Positions 1-8,603 of a stretch of DNA of 64,000 nucleotides are shown here, piece by piece. The position numbers and the translations under genes are program-made. How positions within the stretch are numbered: the stretch's first letter is position 1; the number at the start of each line of letters is the position of its first letter. This DNA is from DASRAP01 sp035277145 (lineage in GTDB: Bacteria; Gemmatimonadota; Gemmatimonadetes; Gemmatimonadales; Gemmatimonadaceae). Under the pieces are notes generated by a model that saw only the letters and a program-made list of their open reading frames with translations, was not told the origin of the DNA and ran no database searches. The stretch lies in the NCBI GenBank assembly GCA_035277145.1, contig DATELA010000072.1, positions 1 through 64,000 on the forward strand, in the 5' to 3' direction.

Positions 1-6
1 CACCCC

Positions 7-2871
7 CTAGAAAGGCAAACCAAGCGTGAAGTAAACACTCGTCTGCGCCGTGCCTGGCACCAACGCGCGACCACGAATTGGCGCAGCCAGTCCCAAACGG
101 AATCGCGTCGTCGAGTCGTAATCGAGCGTCGTGTCGAGCACGAGTTCTCCGCCCGCACTCGCGACGACGTCGCGCGGAGTTTCGCCGATGGGACACACGA
201 GGAGCGGCGCGTTGCCTGGGCACCACGCACTCGCACCGTCAGCGAAGAACGCGACCGATGCGCGCTGAAAGAACAGCGGCAGCGGATTCAGTCCGCGTCC
301 AATTCGAAATAGCGGCGCGCGGTATTCCGCCGTCGCGCCAAAGGCGCGTGTGCCGACAAGCGAGCCCTGCACGAAACCGCGCACCGGGAACGTGAGCGGA
401 GAATCGCCGACGCTGTAGCCAGGCACCACTTCGATCGACGAGCCACTCACGCCACCGACGCCGAATCGCGTGAGCGCATTGTCGTCGATGATTCCCGCCG
501 CACCGCGCAGGGCAAGCACGTGACGCGCGTGGCCCGCGAGCGGAATGGATTTGTACGCACGCGCGGAGCCGATGATCGAGTTCGAACGCGTGTCTCCGCG
601 CCACCGCGTGCGCGCACTCGCGCTCAACGACACGCCATCCTCAACCGACAGCGCGAGCGTGCTACGACTCAGGTGACTCCAACCAGCTGACAACACCGCG
701 GATTGCGTGCGCCGCATCGGCGGAAGTGGCGGACTGATCAGCGGGCGCAGTGAATCGGGTTGCACGCGCAAATCGCGCCACTCGAGTTCACCCGTGAGCG
801 AGACGGAAAAGTTCGTGCGCACGCGCGGACGCGACCACGACGTCGTCACGAAAATGTTGCGCGTGCGTCCGAGTACGTCGCCGATGCGTGTGTTCGTGTT
901 GTCAAACACGCCGGCAACATCGCGCGAGATACTGCCGCCGATATCGACCACGGGGCGGCCCCAGCCATAGAGAGAAATCGCGCCGCTGCCGCTCGCTTCG
1001 AGCGTGCTCACGTTCCAGAATGTTTCGAGCCAGTAGCCCACCTGCCCGATGACATCGCTGCCCGACGTGTAGAAACCCACGCGCGCGTCCTGATCGCTCG
1101 CGGCGAGAAACTTCGGAATCCAGTAGCGCGGGACGAGCGTGCGCCATCCGGAATACCTGGTGCCAGTGCCGTTGTCGACTGACGACGCTGTGAGCTGCGC
1201 AGGTGCGTACTGGACGTCCACTGCCGCGACGGCGCGATTGTCGAACGATGGTACTGCCGTCCGCACAACACGGTACCCGTCGCCGTCCATCCGTAACGCC
1301 GCGATTTCCTGTCCATTCGGCGAAACCTCGCCGTCGTACAATCCAAACCCCGCCGCCGCAACACGCTCGACGACGCCGGAATCGGCGCCGCTCAATCGCA
1401 CGCGGTACGTCGCGGCGCCGCCGCCTCGATCGGACGTGAAATAAATCGCGCGATCGTCGACGTCCCAGTTGGGACTCGATTGTACTGCGCGCGCTTCCGC
1501 GAGCGTCGCGATCAAGGTGCCAAGCGAATCGAGCACAACGACGGAGTTGAGTCCGCCGCGCGTCCATCGAATGGCCGCGACGCGATCTCCGCGACGCGAC
1601 CAGCGCGGCGCGGACCATTCGATGTCGATCGACTTCGTGACGCCAAATGCCGCCGCGGGGCCCTTGCCGCCACGCACGACGACGAGACGCGATCCGCCGT
1701 CGGTCGCGTCAACGGCGACGATGGATCCGTCAGCGCGCGCATCGGGTGAGCCGAGTCGTGCGGTGGTCGGGATGCGATCGTCGCCGCTATAGAGCGCGGA
1801 GTAGAGCCGGTATGGGTCGGTGAAATCGAGTTGCGCGTAGACGATGCGATCGCCAACCACGCTGTACGCGTCGAGTGAATTACGTCGCGCGACGCGCTCG
1901 GCACTCTTTCCCGGCGCGACGGCGAACAGGCCAGGAATCACGCGCGGCGCAGACCCCGTGAAGTACACTGTATCGCCACGCCATCGCGGTGCGCGCGCGT
2001 CGTAGTACGGACCCGCGAGCGCGTTTGCCGGCGTTGCCTCAGCGACGCGCATCGAATCACGCGCGCGTTTCGCGAGTGAGGTGAACGACGCGCCGAATGC
2101 ATCGCGCGCAGCCATGTCCCACATGTACGGCAGCGGAATGCGCGCCACGCGCTCCATGAACGAACGCATGCCGCTATCGCCGCGTGCTTCGTGCGCCATA
2201 GCGACAACGCGCGCGCCGCCGAAATACGCGAGGCTGCCGCCGGGCCAATACGGCGCCGCGAACGACATTCGGTTCGGCGTGAGCAGCGAGCGATTCTCGT
2301 CGGCGACAGCGCTTGCCGTTGCGTACAACTCGTTGCCGTTCAGCCGTCCGCCGCTCCCAATGCGCGATTCGTAGTCGATCGCGAGTCCTTCGAGCAACCA
2401 GCGAGGCGATCGCGCGTGCGGAAACAGCGCCGAATGTCTTCCGAAAACGAACTGTGCCGCGCGCCATAATCCCGCAGTGCGATCGAGCTGGAACACGTGC
2501 ACGAGTTCGTGCGTGACGATTTGCTGAATCCAGTCATCGCCGAATCGCAACGATGCGTCGTCGACCGGCGGACGCGCGTTGATGATGATACGGTTCCACG
2601 GGAAGTAGCTCGCGCTGCCGTTGCTGACGTCTTCGTGATCGGTAACGACGATGTCGACCGATCCGCGCGGCGGAACCAGGTGCGTGCTGAGTTTCGTGTA
2701 CGCCTTTTCGGCTTCCGTCGCGACGCGACGCGCGACGCCCTCGAGCGAACGCGTGAAGTGGATGTAGAAGTGCGACGTCTGCAGCGTAAACCACTCATCG
2801 TTGGGCGCTTGCGCGCGCGCAGCCGGCGCAGCGAAAAACGCGAACAGGGCGAGCGCGCACCAGCGACGCAT
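7..2871 (-). CDS. Secreted M1-like zinc-peptidase / TolB-type propeller / outer-membrane barrel protein
   Basis: The protein is 954 residues. Its start at 2871 shares one base with the upstream amidase stop (TGATG), which rules out longer readings. A signal peptide (MRRWCALALFAFF, cut near ARAQA) is followed by a peptidase-MA-like domain with the zinc-binding HELVH motif near residue 120 and a downstream LLEGLAIDYES segment that could supply the third ligand. The middle (about 280-560) has WD40/TolB-like repeats such as YFTGS, YFTSDR and SPNGQEIA. The C-terminal third looks like an Omp85/surface-antigen beta-barrel and ends in phenylalanine (FTLGLPF), as outer-membrane proteins usually do. 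A surface or periplasmic protease anchored by its own barrel is inferred; substrate unknown. It is translationally coupled to the cell-wall amidase, so an envelope role is likely. Confidence 0.8.
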   Translation of the reverse strand: MRRWCALALFAFFAAPAARAQAPNDEWFTLQTSHFYIHFTRSLEGVARRVATEAEKAYTKLSTHLVPPRGSVDIVVTDHEDVSNGSASYFPWNRIIINARPPVDDASLRFGDDWIQQIVTHELVHVFQLDRTAGLWRAAQFVFGRHSALFPHARSPRWLLEGLAIDYESRIGSGGRLNGNELYATASAVADENRSLLTPNRMSFAAPYWPGGSLAYFGGARVVAMAHEARGDSGMRSFMERVARIPLPYMWDMAARDAFGASFTSLAKRARDSMRVAEATPANALAGPYYDARAPRWRGDTVYFTGSAPRVIPGLFAVAPGKSAERVARRNSLDAYSVVGDRIVYAQLDFTDPYRLYSALYSGDDRIPTTARLGSPDARADGSIVAVDATDGGSRLVVVRGGKGPAAAFGVTKSIDIEWSAPRWSRRGDRVAAIRWTRGGLNSVVVLDSLGTLIATLAEARAVQSSPNWDVDDRAIYFTSDRGGGAATYRVRLSGADSGVVERVAAAGFGLYDGEVSPNGQEIAALRMDGDGYRVVRTAVPSFDNRAVAAVDVQYAPAQLTASSVDNGTGTRYSGWRTLVPRYWIPKFLAASDQDARVGFYTSGSDVIGQVGYWLETFWNVSTLEASGSGAISLYGWGRPVVDIGGSISRDVAGVFDNTNTRIGDVLGRTRNIFVTTSWSRPRVRTNFSVSLTGELEWRDLRVQPDSLRPLISPPLPPMRRTQSAVLSAGWSHLSRSTLALSVEDGVSLSASARTRWRGDTRSNSIIGSARAYKSIPLAGHARHVLALRGAAGIIDDNALTRFGVGGVSGSSIEVVPGYSVGDSPLTFPVRGFVQGSLVGTRAFGATAEYRAPLFRIGRGLNPLPLFFQRASVAFFADGASAWCPGNAPLLVCPIGETPRDVVASAGGELVLDTTLDYDSTTRFRLGLAAPIRGRALVPGTAQTSVYFTLGLPF

Positions 2872-4511
2872 CACTGCGACGACCCGAGGGCTTTGAAATA
2901 CGCCTCGATTCCCGCGGCAACACCGCGCGCATATGCGCGTTGTCCAGCGGGATCGCGCATCGCGGCTTCCTGTTCCGGCACAATCACGAACGCGCCTTCG
3001 CACAAAATCGCGGGCATCCACGTTGGACGCACGAGTGCAAGGTTGTCGAAATACACGCCCAGGTCACGCAATCCCATCGAGCGCACCATGCCCGCCTGCA
3101 CCGCGCGCGCGAGTGGCTCGCTGTGCGGATGGAAGAAATACGTGCCGGTGCCATTCGTCGTGATGGGATTCACACCGTCGGGCAACGCGTTCAGGTGAAT
3201 CGAAATCAGCGCGTGCGCATTCGCGCGCCGTGCTTCGATTGGACGCGCTGTCAAATCCACCGGAAACGATTGCGTACGCGTCATGAACACGCGCGCGCCG
3301 CGTTGCTCGAGTTCCTGTTGCAGCGCAAACGAAATCGGCAACGTTGCATCACCTTCGTACAGACCGGTCGGCCCTGTTGATCCCGCCGGCGGATGGCCGG
3401 CGTCGACCGCAATCGTGAGTCCATCGAGCGGACGTTCCTTGTTGATCGTGGGCGCCTTCCGCACGCGCAGCACGAGCCGTTGTCCGTCGTGAAACATCAC
3501 GTAGCCAAACGGCGCGCGGCGTAAATGCACGACGTAGCGCACACGATCCGTCGCAATCGGTTCCCACGTCACTGCGCGTACGAGCGCGTCGCCTGGACGA
3601 TACGAAATGATGTCGGTTGTCCCGCGCGTCGAATACAACGTCACAATCAGCTTGTCGTGATCTTCTTCGACGAGAAACGGCGGCGGACTGCTCAGCGGAA
3701 ACAACACATCGGTCCACGCGCTGTCGGGCACGACAACCAGGTTGCCGACAACGCGACGCGGCAGCGCACTTACCGAATCGAGCTCGTTCACGTCGCTCGT
3801 TTGCACGTACGCTTCGAGCGCGCTGTCGAGACGAACGCGCGTCCATCCATTCTCGGTCGCGGTGCGCTCGACGATCGTGCCCGGCACGGCGAACCATTTG
3901 TACGTGCCGTTCATGACCGGACGAATCACAACAGTCTTGTCGGTATCCGCGGATGCAACGCCGAGCGAAATCGGACCGAGTCGTGGCTGCGGCGGCGGAG
4001 TTGTCGGACGCGTCGGCGGCGGCACCGGCGGTACCGGTGTGCGCCACGTGCGCACGGGCAGCTCGAACACTGCAGAATCGTCGCCGCGCCGAGCGACGAG
4101 GCGATAGATGGGCTCGGTACCATCGGGAATCGCGAGCCATCCGACGTACGCGCCGTTTGCTTTCACTTCAACCGGCACGTCGTTGATCGTCAGCGTGGCG
4201 TCACCACTGCCAATGCTGCCGATGATGAAATTCGAATCGCGCGATGCAATGAGCTGATCGCGCACGGGATACACGACGGTCGGATTGAGCGGTTCGCCGA
4301 TGACAAACGGAATTGGCGGCAGCGGCGGATGCGCGGATTGCGCCTCGGTCTGCGCGGGCGGAGGAGTGACCGCGGTCACCGGCGCAGTCTCGGGAAAAGC
4401 GGGTGGTGCTTGCGGCGAGGGTGTGCTTGGCGGACGGCCTGCGCAGCCCGTCGCCGCTATGAAGACGGCGGCGTAGAGCGCGCGAACGGTGCGGTCCCCG
4501 ATCACGATCAT
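2871..4511 (-). CDS. N-acetylmuramoyl-L-alanine amidase (Amidase_3), lipoprotein
   Basis: The protein is 546 residues and should cleave the amide between N-acetylmuramic acid and L-alanine in peptidoglycan. The C-terminal domain (about 365-540) has the Amidase_3 pattern: DAGH, a following Glu (GLYEGD), SIHLNA, and the catalytic Glu in LCEGAF. The N-terminus MIVIGDRTVRALYAAVFIAA followed by TGCAG looks like a lipoprotein signal, and a proline-rich linker follows. The middle carries beta-rich segments that may be SH3-like or AMIN-like. The ATG at 4511 is preferred over a GTG at 4538 because TTTGGGAG stands just upstream. The gene overlaps the next one by one base. It likely works in cell separation or wall turnover at the inner face of the outer membrane. 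Confidence 0.88.
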   Translation of the reverse strand: MIVIGDRTVRALYAAVFIAATGCAGRPPSTPSPQAPPAFPETAPVTAVTPPPAQTEAQSAHPPLPPIPFVIGEPLNPTVVYPVRDQLIASRDSNFIIGSIGSGDATLTINDVPVEVKANGAYVGWLAIPDGTEPIYRLVARRGDDSAVFELPVRTWRTPVPPVPPPTRPTTPPPQPRLGPISLGVASADTDKTVVIRPVMNGTYKWFAVPGTIVERTATENGWTRVRLDSALEAYVQTSDVNELDSVSALPRRVVGNLVVVPDSAWTDVLFPLSSPPPFLVEEDHDKLIVTLYSTRGTTDIISYRPGDALVRAVTWEPIATDRVRYVVHLRRAPFGYVMFHDGQRLVLRVRKAPTINKERPLDGLTIAVDAGHPPAGSTGPTGLYEGDATLPISFALQQELEQRGARVFMTRTQSFPVDLTARPIEARRANAHALISIHLNALPDGVNPITTNGTGTYFFHPHSEPLARAVQAGMVRSMGLRDLGVYFDNLALVRPTWMPAILCEGAFVIVPEQEAAMRDPAGQRAYARGVAAGIEAYFKALGSSQ

Positions 4512-4541
4512 TAGCTCCCAAAGTAATGCCGCACACACTGA

Positions 4542-4570
4542 TTGCTGGCCCCTGCAGCGGGGTCTATATT
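4542..4570 (+). promoter_or_regulatory. Sigma70-like promoter for the FHA-kinase-phosphatase operon
   Basis: TTGCTG (4542-4547) and TATATT (4565-4570) are separated by exactly 17 bases. They lie about 40 bases upstream of the GTG start at 4609, in the spacer between two divergent operons. Assignment is by motif only. Confidence 0.5.
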
Positions 4571-4608
4571 CGCCCGATCATTGGGGTTAACGCACTGGAG
4601 ACCACCGC

Positions 4609-5673
4609 GTGACTGCGTGCGGATTCTGTGGCCGGGAGAATCAGGACGGCGCGCGATTTTGCATCGACTGCGGTCAGTCTCTCACCCCGTCGGTCGCCAA
4701 GATCATGTCCCCCATTGCAGTACAGGCGGCCGCGGCGTCCCTCGAAGCCAAACGTGCATCGGGGTCCGCCACACCGAGTCCCGCCGCGCCGGGTAGTCCC
4801 GCCATTCCGCAGGGACGGCCGGTTTCACCAGAAGCGTTGGCGCGCACAGGCGTGCCAATGCGCAGCGCACCGGGCAACATTTCGCCCAGGATGATCACGT
4901 GCAAAGCGTGCGGTAGCGCGATCGATCCAGCGCTGCCGTTTTGCGCGCACTGCGGCACGCGTACCGGTGCGCCCGTTAAAGCCAACACGCCGCAAGCGGC
5001 GGCAGCCGTGCGTCCGTCTGCGGGCACGGGCACGACCAAACTCGCGCTGCTCGACGAAGCAGGACAGGTCAAGCAAACATTTCCGATTTCATCCGGCGAA
5101 GCTGTCGTCGGCCGCAGTGACGGTGACATTCAGTTCGGCGACGATGTGTATCTCTCTCCGGTGCACGCGCAATTCGCGTTGCGCGAAGGTCAGCTCTGGG
5201 TGCGTGACCTCGGTTCGCGCAATGGGACGTGGGTGTTTATCGACGGTCCGCATCGCATGCTCGACGGTGATGTGATGTTGGTTGGGTCACAACTTTTGCG
5301 ATTCCGTCGATTAGGCTATCCAGGTCCCCATCCTCCGGAAGCGGATCGCACAAGGCGACTTGGATCACTGACACCAACTGCCGACATCGCCGTATTGGCG
5401 CAGTTGCGCGCCGATGGGTCGGTGCGCGATACGTTCCATCTCTCGCCAGGCCGCGCCATTTTGATCGGCCGCGAACACGGCGATTGGCTGTTCCCCTATG
5501 ATCAAACGATGAGCGCGACGCACGCCGAAGTGCGTTCAGAAGACAGCGATTTCGTCGTCGCCGATGCGGGCAGCCGCAACGGCGTCGCGATTGCCGTTCG
5601 CGGCGAACGCGCGCTCAAGGTCGATCAGCGCGTGCTGCTCGGCGATCGCATTCTGCGAGTGGAACAGTTGTGA
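4609..5673 (+). CDS. Zinc-ribbon protein with two FHA domains
   Basis: The protein is 354 residues, with no membrane segment. It has two zinc ribbons (Cys4/7/18/21 and Cys98/101/112/115), separated by an Ala/Pro/Ser-rich linker. Two FHA domains follow. The first (about 144-234) has GRSDGD, SPVHAQF and LGSRNGT; the second (about 270-354) has GREHGD, SATHAEV and AGSRNGV. FHA domains bind phosphothreonine, so this is probably an adaptor or substrate of the kinase encoded next. The GTG start has an upstream CTGGAG. The stop overlaps the kinase start (GTGA), which indicates coupled translation. The partner protein cannot be named from sequence. Confidence 0.88.
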   Translation: MTACGFCGRENQDGARFCIDCGQSLTPSVAKIMSPIAVQAAAASLEAKRASGSATPSPAAPGSPAIPQGRPVSPEALARTGVPMRSAPGNISPRMITCKACGSAIDPALPFCAHCGTRTGAPVKANTPQAAAAVRPSAGTGTTKLALLDEAGQVKQTFPISSGEAVVGRSDGDIQFGDDVYLSPVHAQFALREGQLWVRDLGSRNGTWVFIDGPHRMLDGDVMLVGSQLLRFRRLGYPGPHPPEADRTRRLGSLTPTADIAVLAQLRADGSVRDTFHLSPGRAILIGREHGDWLFPYDQTMSATHAEVRSEDSDFVVADAGSRNGVAIAVRGERALKVDQRVLLGDRILRVEQL

Positions 5674-7418
5674 GCGACGTCAAGATCTGCCCGACGTGTG
5701 GCTCCGAGTATCCAGTCTCGGAGCGATTCTGTCCGCGCGATGGAACGGCGCTGCGCAGTCAGAGTGGAGGGGCAGATCTCGTCGGCACCGTCATCGCCGA
5801 CCGCTATCACGTGATCAAGAAACTCGGCGAAGGCGGCATGGGCGCGGTGTATCTCGCCGAGCACGTGAAGATGGGGCGCAAGAGCGCCATCAAGGTGATG
5901 AATCCGGGTACGACCGAAAACGCGGACGCCATTGCGCGATTCAATCGCGAAGCGTCGAACGCGAGCCGGATGAATCATCCGAACATCTGCGCGATTTACG
6001 ACTTCGGTGAAACGTCGGAGGGATTGATTTACCTCGCGATGGAATTCATCGAAGGTGATGCGCTGACGAAGCTGATTGAAACGAATGGTGCACTCGCGCC
6101 TGCGCGTGCTGCGTCGATTCTGCATCAGACGGCTGACGCGCTGCAGGTTGCGCACGACTACGGCATCGTGCATCGCGATCTGAAGCCCGACAACATCATG
6201 ATCGCGCGTGGCCGCGATAACGCGGATGTTGTGAAAGTCGTGGACTTCGGCATCGCGAAAGCACACACGAGCGATGCGCAAAAGGTGACGAAGACGGGAC
6301 TCGTGGTGGGAACGCCCGAGTACATGAGCCCCGAGCAATTGGCCGGCGACAAGCTCGATGGACGCAGCGACATCTATTCGCTCGCGCTCGTCGGATTCAA
6401 CATGCTGACGGGCACGCTGCCGTTCCCGTCGACGTCGGCGCAGGAGTCGATGATCATGCGACTCACGGATGCGCCGAAGACGCTGATGGACATGCGACCG
6501 AACGTCGCGTGGCCCCCGCAGTTGCAAGCGGTGATGGACAAAGCGTTGTCGCGTGATGCGAACGCGCGGTATCAGAAGGCGGCGGATTTCGGTCGCGAGT
6601 TTTCGATGGCGATCGATGCGATGCCGTCGAGCGCGCTGACGGAAGCGGGCACAGTGGTGATGGGTGCGCAGGGTGCGGCGTCGAGTGCGCCGACCGCGGC
6701 AATTCCGAAAACGAATGTTGCGCGCGCGAGTACGGGCGCGTCGTCGACGCCGCGGAGCGCGCGGACGGTGGCGCAGCCCGCGTCGACGCCGGTGGCGAAG
6801 AAGGGTGCGAAATCGTTGATCGGAGTTGGTGTCGGAATTGCGGGGGTGGTCGTCTTGGCGATTGGGTACACGAGCAATTGGTTTGGGCTCGCAGGTAATG
6901 GCGCGAACACACAGACGAATCCACCGAACGTGGGCACGAAGATCGACTCGAGCGCGAACAAGGTGGCTGGTAACGGTGGCGCAGGCGACGGGAGCAAGCA
7001 GACCGATCCACCAATCACTCCGGCGAACAACACGCAAAAGCAGACGCAGAATCCGAGCGGCGGGAACGGCGACGCGAGAGGCAACGCGGATGCGGGCGCG
7101 AACCGCGGCGGCGCGCCCGCCGTTCAGAGTTATTCCGTTCAGTTGGCTCAGTACAAGGTCATCATGGACGCCGTCGACTCGACACGGTACAGACCATCGC
7201 TCCGCGAGATTGCTCGCATAATTGATCTCGCGAATCCCGCCGAGAAGGGGCAACTGCTGTACTACCAGGCGGCGTTTGCGTTTGACACGAATGACTTCGA
7301 TTTGGCGTGCGCGGCAGCGACAGCGGCACTTCGCTCAACCAGCCTCGACACGGACCAGCGAAGCGTGATGGCAATCATGCGCGGGCAGGAGCAATGCCGC
7401 GGCAAGGCACCAGCATGA
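5670..7418 (+). CDS. Membrane Ser/Thr protein kinase with N-terminal Cys cluster
   Basis: The protein is 582 residues. The N-terminus has three cysteines (7, 10, 21) in a zinc-ribbon spacing; the fourth is replaced in CPRDG. The kinase domain (about 45-310) has GEGGMG (53-58), catalytic Lys75 (AIKV), HRDLKPDN (168-175), DFG (192-194) and GTPEYMSPEQ. An Ala/Thr/Ser-rich linker leads to one membrane segment (about 382-401), then an Asn/Gly/Thr-rich extracytoplasmic region and a C-terminal helical piece resembling a TPR-like unit. It starts with GTG inside the FHA gene stop and overlaps the PP2C gene, giving a kinase/phosphatase/FHA operon. It should phosphorylate Ser/Thr on cytoplasmic proteins; the neighbouring FHA proteins are the obvious candidate targets. 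Confidence 0.93.
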   Translation: MSDVKICPTCGSEYPVSERFCPRDGTALRSQSGGADLVGTVIADRYHVIKKLGEGGMGAVYLAEHVKMGRKSAIKVMNPGTTENADAIARFNREASNASRMNHPNICAIYDFGETSEGLIYLAMEFIEGDALTKLIETNGALAPARAASILHQTADALQVAHDYGIVHRDLKPDNIMIARGRDNADVVKVVDFGIAKAHTSDAQKVTKTGLVVGTPEYMSPEQLAGDKLDGRSDIYSLALVGFNMLTGTLPFPSTSAQESMIMRLTDAPKTLMDMRPNVAWPPQLQAVMDKALSRDANARYQKAADFGREFSMAIDAMPSSALTEAGTVVMGAQGAASSAPTAAIPKTNVARASTGASSTPRSARTVAQPASTPVAKKGAKSLIGVGVGIAGVVVLAIGYTSNWFGLAGNGANTQTNPPNVGTKIDSSANKVAGNGGAGDGSKQTDPPITPANNTQKQTQNPSGGNGDARGNADAGANRGGAPAVQSYSVQLAQYKVIMDAVDSTRYRPSLREIARIIDLANPAEKGQLLYYQAAFAFDTNDFDLACAAATAALRSTSLDTDQRSVMAIMRGQEQCRGKAPA

Positions 7419-8602
7419 CCGACGGAACGCCTTCGCGCGCGCAGATCATCGTCCACGTCTTCGGACGTACGGACGTTGGCCGCACGCGCGAGCATAACGA
7501 GGACGCGTTCGTCGTCGCCGATCTCACTACCGATCAGGCCACGCTGCTCCCGGACGTGCGCACGCACACGCTCGGCGATCTCGGTTCGCTCTTCATGGTC
7601 GCGGACGGCATGGGTGGCGCTGCTGCCGGTGAACTCGCGAGTCAGATGGCGACGGAAGTCGTGCTCGGTGAAATGCGCAGGAATTGGCGCAGCACCGACA
7701 AGAAAGAGCTCGAACCGTTTGCGTCGTGCCTGAAGGCGGCGGCAGAGTCAGCGAACGCGCACATCCACGAATACGCGACGAAGCATCCCGAAAATCGCGG
7801 CATGGGTTCGACTGCAACCATCGCCGGATTGCTGAGCGATTCACTGTGCATTGCGCAGATCGGCGATTCGCGCGGCTATCTCGTTCGCAACGGCACCGCA
7901 CAGCAGATCACGAAAGATCAATCGCTGGTACAGCGTCTCGTCGAAGCGGGTGAGATCACGCCGGAAGAAGCCGAGCTGAGCGATCGCAAGAACATCATCC
8001 TGCAAGCGCTCGGCCCCGAAGCGAACGTCAAGATCGATCTCACGCAGCAGCAAGTCCGACGCGGCGACGTTCTCATTCTGTGCAGCGACGGATTGTCAGG
8101 TCAGGTGCGCGGCGACGAGATCGGTCAGGTCGTGCGCGAGCAACCGGACCTCATGGGCGTGTGCCGTCGCCTGATCGAGATGGCGAACGAAGCGGGCGGT
8201 CCGGACAACATCACGGTTATTGCCGCACGGTTCGAGGGCGATGGACTCGAGCCGCCGAATGGCAACGACGACGTCGGACACAAAGTATTTCAGATGGAGT
8301 CGGAGCGGCGCATTACGCAGCCGGTGCCCGTCATTAACGACGAAGACGAAGTGCCGACGCTCGAGATCGTGCCAGAAGAATCCAAGGCGACAGCAGCACC
8401 GACAGCTGCACCGCCGGCCGCGAGTGCGCGATCGCGGCACAAAGAGCCGACGCCGACGAAACCCATCGCGCCACTGCAGAGTCGGCGCGCAGCGGCGCCC
8501 GCTCCGCGCGGACCAAGTGTGAATACGCTGCGCGTCGTGTTCCTCGGAATTGGCGCGCTCGTCGCCGGCGTGTTTCTGACGTACTGGCTGACGCGCAACT
8601 AA
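7415..8602 (+). CDS. PP2C-family Ser/Thr phosphatase, membrane-anchored
   Basis: The protein is 395 residues. The start is chosen at the ATG that overlaps the kinase stop (ATGA); upstream in-frame codons lie inside the kinase gene. PP2C motifs appear in order: GRTREHNEDAF (metal-binding Asp30), VADGMGG (Asp64), GSTAT, IGDSRGYL, a flap region with TKDQSLVQRLVEAGEIT, LCSDGL and GGPDNITV. A proline/alanine-rich linker precedes a single membrane segment at the extreme C-terminus (LGIGALVAGVFLTYWL). It is the antagonist of the kinase just upstream. The C-terminal anchor places it at the same membrane as that kinase. Confidence 0.95.
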   Translation: MTDGTPSRAQIIVHVFGRTDVGRTREHNEDAFVVADLTTDQATLLPDVRTHTLGDLGSLFMVADGMGGAAAGELASQMATEVVLGEMRRNWRSTDKKELEPFASCLKAAAESANAHIHEYATKHPENRGMGSTATIAGLLSDSLCIAQIGDSRGYLVRNGTAQQITKDQSLVQRLVEAGEITPEEAELSDRKNIILQALGPEANVKIDLTQQQVRRGDVLILCSDGLSGQVRGDEIGQVVREQPDLMGVCRRLIEMANEAGGPDNITVIAARFEGDGLEPPNGNDDVGHKVFQMESERRITQPVPVINDEDEVPTLEIVPEESKATAAPTAAPPAASARSRHKEPTPTKPIAPLQSRRAAAPAPRGPSVNTLRVVFLGIGALVAGVFLTYWLTRN

Positions 8603-8603
8603 C

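Noticed and set aside
5625..7253. Long minus-strand reading frame of 542 codons
   Set aside because: It is opposite the kinase gene and is Arg/His-rich with no recognisable domain, as expected for the complement of a high-GC gene.
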